DNA from: Flavipsychrobacter sp. | GTDB taxonomy: Bacteria > Bacteroidota > Bacteroidia > Chitinophagales > Chitinophagaceae | Reading direction: 5' to 3' | Assembly (NCBI GenBank): GCA_041392855.1 | Contig: JAWKLD010000001.1 | Location: forward strand, 1,102,001 to 1,166,000 | DNA length: 64,000 nt | Shown: positions 61,549 through 64,000 of the stretch, in pieces | Layout of the letters: each line of letters starts with the position of its first letter | How positions within the stretch are numbered: the stretch's first letter is position 1 | The notes under the pieces: model-generated | The model's database searches: none | What the model saw: only the letters and a program-made list of their open reading frames with translations | What the model was told of the DNA's origin: nothing | Made by a program: the position numbers and the translations under genes

Positions 61549-63351
61549 TCACATATGCTCTTCAGAGCGTTTTAAGGTTTCCCAACTTGTGTTTTTCAAA
61601 CTATCAAACGAAACCCAAAGCAATATTGAAGACAAGATAAGGAATATCAACTTTAATGCTATAGACAGCCAAGTAAGCCAAGACAAATTAATAAAATGCT
61701 GTAGCCTTAAGCCTTCCAATATATTTTGCATACTACCTACACTTGCTATACTATAGTGTACAAAACCCAAGCCTCCAATTAGCCCTAAAGTACCAATTAC
61801 ACGAAAAACAGTTTTACCTCCCGAATCTTTTATTTGCTCCTTTATAGAAAACGGCAGATACCTATTACTTATTCTAGTAATGGCTACAGCAAAGAAGGTA
61901 ATGTTTACCATAGCTAACAGAATGTCGATGATAGCTCCTACTCCCCATACATATACCACAAAGCCTCCTATTACTATCATAAAAGGCAAGAAGTACTTTA
62001 CCCACATTGCTTTAAATGCACCAGCAATGACACTCCCTGGCTTTTCTACAGGCGTAGCATAGTATACCCATGCAGCCTTATACTGGTCAGACATAGTAAT
62101 AAAGTTCAATGCCTGTAAAATGACAAAAGTGGTAAAATATAATAGCATGGTCATAGCACCTGTATTCTCTTTCAACCCACTCATTGTCTCAGTTATAGAT
62201 GAGCTACTGTTGTTAAACATAAAATAGAAGAAATAAACAGGCACATAGGCAAACGAGGGGTACACTCTCATCTTAAAAGTTCGGCTTCTGGCGGTTTGTA
62301 ACCATGTCATCATAAAACCAGCCTTCTCCACACCATTTTTATTAAACAGGTCTGCTAACTTGCTATAAAGTGCTTTTTGATTATCACTACTAACTTTTAC
62401 TTTCTTTTTCGCAATAGGCTCTTCAACTACTCTAGCATCTTCAGATTTTGTAAGATTCTTTGCAAACTGAGGCGCTAAGTATTTTATAGTAATCCACAAA
62501 CTTGCAAAAGGGAAAAGTATAGCTAAAACACTTAATATCTTCGTTCCCGGCAATGCCTTAACAGAAGGCTCTACCCAAGTCCAAGCAGCTGCCAACCAAT
62601 AGGAAGGAATATATCTTGCCCAGTCAAAAACTTGAAAATTGACTTTATCTATATTTTCAAAATCTATCATTCTTGTACCTAACATGTAGGTAGCAAAAAA
62701 GACAATTGAAAATGCTATTTGAAAGTAATTTATCGCTTCTTTAAACTTACCTGGTTTTGATAGCTTAATGATCAAAAGATATAAGCCATTAACCAACAGC
62801 AGTACGACAAAAACACTTAAAAATATAGGTAACGGGAACCATAAAAATCCTAACCATCCCTTTGCAATTGTAAATACGATCCATGCAGGCATAGACATTG
62901 GTATCACTATCCTAAAGAGATAGATACATACATACAAAAGCCTAGACAAGGTTATTGTCTTATCATCAATAGGTCTCGGAAAAAGTATAAACTTATCCTT
63001 AGTATCTACCAATACATTTGAAAAATCTGTAATAAGCGTAAATACAAGAAAGAACATGAATATGGTAAAGAACAGAGCGAGTCCCATTACCGGATCTAAC
63101 CATACCAAAGTAATAGGAAAGACATAAATAATACCCATAAAAAACGATAGCAACATCGTAATCCCAGATGTATTCTTTCTTTTCTTTTTCCTCGAGCGCT
63201 CTACGCCTTTATTCCCTCCAAATGACAGTGGCTTCCTGTCATCCATCTTTAGCTTAGCCTCTAGAATAGCTTTAAGTTGAATTAGATCAACACCCAATTT
63301 TTTCCAAATACCTGATGGCAACATCACCATCCACAACAGAAACTTATTCAT
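61549..63351 (-). CDS. ABC-2 type exporter permease
   Basis: A 600-residue membrane protein with two groups of hydrophobic helices (about 70-330 and 400-595) and a charged cytoplasmic loop between them (SEDARVVEEPIAKKKVKVSSDN). No ATP site. Its ATG lies inside the end of the ATPase gene (8-bp overlap), which marks it as the permease of that ABC exporter. Bacteroidota have many such large ABC-2 permeases of unknown substrate. Confidence 0.8.
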   Translation of the reverse strand: MNKFLLWMVMLPSGIWKKLGVDLIQLKAILEAKLKMDDRKPLSFGGNKGVERSRKKKRKNTSGITMLLSFFMGIIYVFPITLVWLDPVMGLALFFTIFMFFLVFTLITDFSNVLVDTKDKFILFPRPIDDKTITLSRLLYVCIYLFRIVIPMSMPAWIVFTIAKGWLGFLWFPLPIFLSVFVVLLLVNGLYLLIIKLSKPGKFKEAINYFQIAFSIVFFATYMLGTRMIDFENIDKVNFQVFDWARYIPSYWLAAAWTWVEPSVKALPGTKILSVLAILFPFASLWITIKYLAPQFAKNLTKSEDARVVEEPIAKKKVKVSSDNQKALYSKLADLFNKNGVEKAGFMMTWLQTARSRTFKMRVYPSFAYVPVYFFYFMFNNSSSSITETMSGLKENTGAMTMLLYFTTFVILQALNFITMSDQYKAAWVYYATPVEKPGSVIAGAFKAMWVKYFLPFMIVIGGFVVYVWGVGAIIDILLAMVNITFFAVAITRISNRYLPFSIKEQIKDSGGKTVFRVIGTLGLIGGLGFVHYSIASVGSMQNILEGLRLQHFINLSWLTWLSIALKLIFLILSSILLWVSFDSLKNTSWETLKRSEEHM

Positions 63352-64000
63352 ATGTTTCAGTATTTGTAGTTATCTCAGATTTAAATATTGATGCAAAGTT
63401 ATTTGCATGAACGGCGTCCCCTTCTTGTGCTGTAAGCTTTGAGAATATCTTTTCTAACGAATCGGCACTACCTCTTTTCAGTTCTTCAAAAGTGCCATCG
63501 GCCTCTATTTTACCATTATTGATCAATACTATTCTATCAGATACCTTTTCTACTACATCCATCATATGAGAGCAGTAAAAAATTGTTTTACCCTCATCTT
63601 TCAATACTTGCAACAACTCTTTTACCATAATGACCGCATTAGCATCAAGTCCAGACAATGGCTCATCCAATACGACTATTGAAGGGTTGTGTATTAATCC
63701 TGATGTAATCAATACCTTCTGCCTCATACCCTTGGAAAAGCTGTCCATTCTTTGATCCATATTGTCGGACAAACCAAAGGCACTTAACATTTGGGTAGAC
63801 CTTGTTTCTATTACTTCATCAGATAAGTGATGCAATTTCCCTACAAATTGTAAATATTCCCTTGGAGTTAAGAGGTCGTACATTTCTGTTAATTCCGGTA
63901 TATACCCAACCTTCTTTTTAATATCGAGTATATTTTCAGACAATTCCACCCCGTTAACCCTAACCTCACCTTCGTAATCTTGTATAATGCCAGTTAGAAT
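63344..64000 (-). CDS. ABC transporter ATP-binding protein (N-terminus beyond the window)
   Basis: The frame is open to the right edge: 218 residues are visible, beginning ILTGIIQDYEGEVRVNGVEL; the Walker A motif lies outside. Present are the Q-loop region (KKVGYIPELTEMYD), the signature FSKGMRQKV near 105, Walker B IVVLDEPLSGLDAN and the H-loop CSHMM. A GTG at 63949 can be misread as a start, but the coding frame clearly continues upstream. Partner of the permease that overlaps its 3' end by 8 bp. Confidence 0.88.
   Translation of the reverse strand: MLTGIIQDYEGEVRVNGVELSENILDIKKKVGYIPELTEMYDLLTPREYLQFVGKLHHLSDEVIETRSTQMLSAFGLSDNMDQRMDSFSKGMRQKVLITSGLIHNPSIVVLDEPLSGLDANAVIMVKELLQVLKDEGKTIFYCSHMMDVVEKVSDRIVLINNGKIEADGTFEELKRGSADSLEKIFSKLTAQEGDAVHANNFASIFKSEITTNTETYE

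Noticed and set aside
1..64000. tRNA, rRNA, insertion sequences, prophage or integrase genes
   Set aside because: I looked for cloverleaf-like segments, transposase motifs and terminal inverted repeats and found none convincing.

Overview
The window comes from a low-GC Bacteroidota chromosome, most likely of the order Chitinophagales. Four things point there: type IX secretion (T9SS) C-terminal sorting domains on three proteins, a TonB-dependent receptor with a carboxypeptidase-like regulatory domain, a YfhO-family protein, and recurrent TTG-N19-TAnnTTTG promoters with almost no Shine-Dalgarno sequences. I see no tRNA, rRNA, insertion sequence, prophage or CRISPR array. Most of the window is housekeeping DNA, interrupted by three large surface-protein loci.

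Left part (1-20.5 kb). A partial FG-GAP exported protein is followed by an SDR oxidoreductase, phoH with a TTG start, a lone GldA-like ATPase and an EGF-like lipoprotein. Next is a minus-strand run tolC-like / inositol-phosphatase-like / thiL, two conserved unknown genes, and waaA with an outer-membrane barrel gene. A DegT aminotransferase and rfbC form a coupled sugar-nucleotide pair. yajQ and an ABC-F ATPase come next. Then follow a DUF3347-like lipoprotein with a TonB-dependent receptor, a seven-helix membrane protein, a 44-residue small-protein gene with its own promoter and terminator, and a T9SS protein.

Middle part (20.9-45.3 kb). A 1937-residue T9SS protein combines BNR/sortilin-like propeller segments with a right-handed beta-helix. 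A complete RND efflux operon (adaptor, pump, outer-membrane factor) follows, preceded by a small exported protein of unknown role. A 9.8-kb gene then encodes a 3259-residue T9SS adhesin with about 26 Ig-like repeats. It overlaps by 4 bp a 65-residue membrane protein, and upstream of both lies a periplasmic-TPR / membrane / LuxR-type HTH regulator.

Right part (45.3-64 kb). asnB and truA are followed by a compact six-gene minus-strand operon: YfhO, hexapeptide acyltransferase, flippase, Kir channel, ornithine aminotransferase and VIT1/CCC1 transporter, with overlaps or gaps of 2 nt or less. A fused alpha/beta 2-oxoacid dehydrogenase E1, an MscS channel, a uracil-DNA-glycosylase family enzyme, an M1 lipoprotein peptidase and an ABC-2 exporter complete the window; the exporter ATPase runs off the right edge.

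The least explained content is the 44-residue gene at 19.1 kb, the regulator / small membrane protein / giant adhesin locus with its period-2 and period-3 higher-order repeats, the DUF3347-TonB receptor pair, and several -7 boxes placed only 4-7 nt from start codons, which predict leaderless or very short-leader mRNAs.
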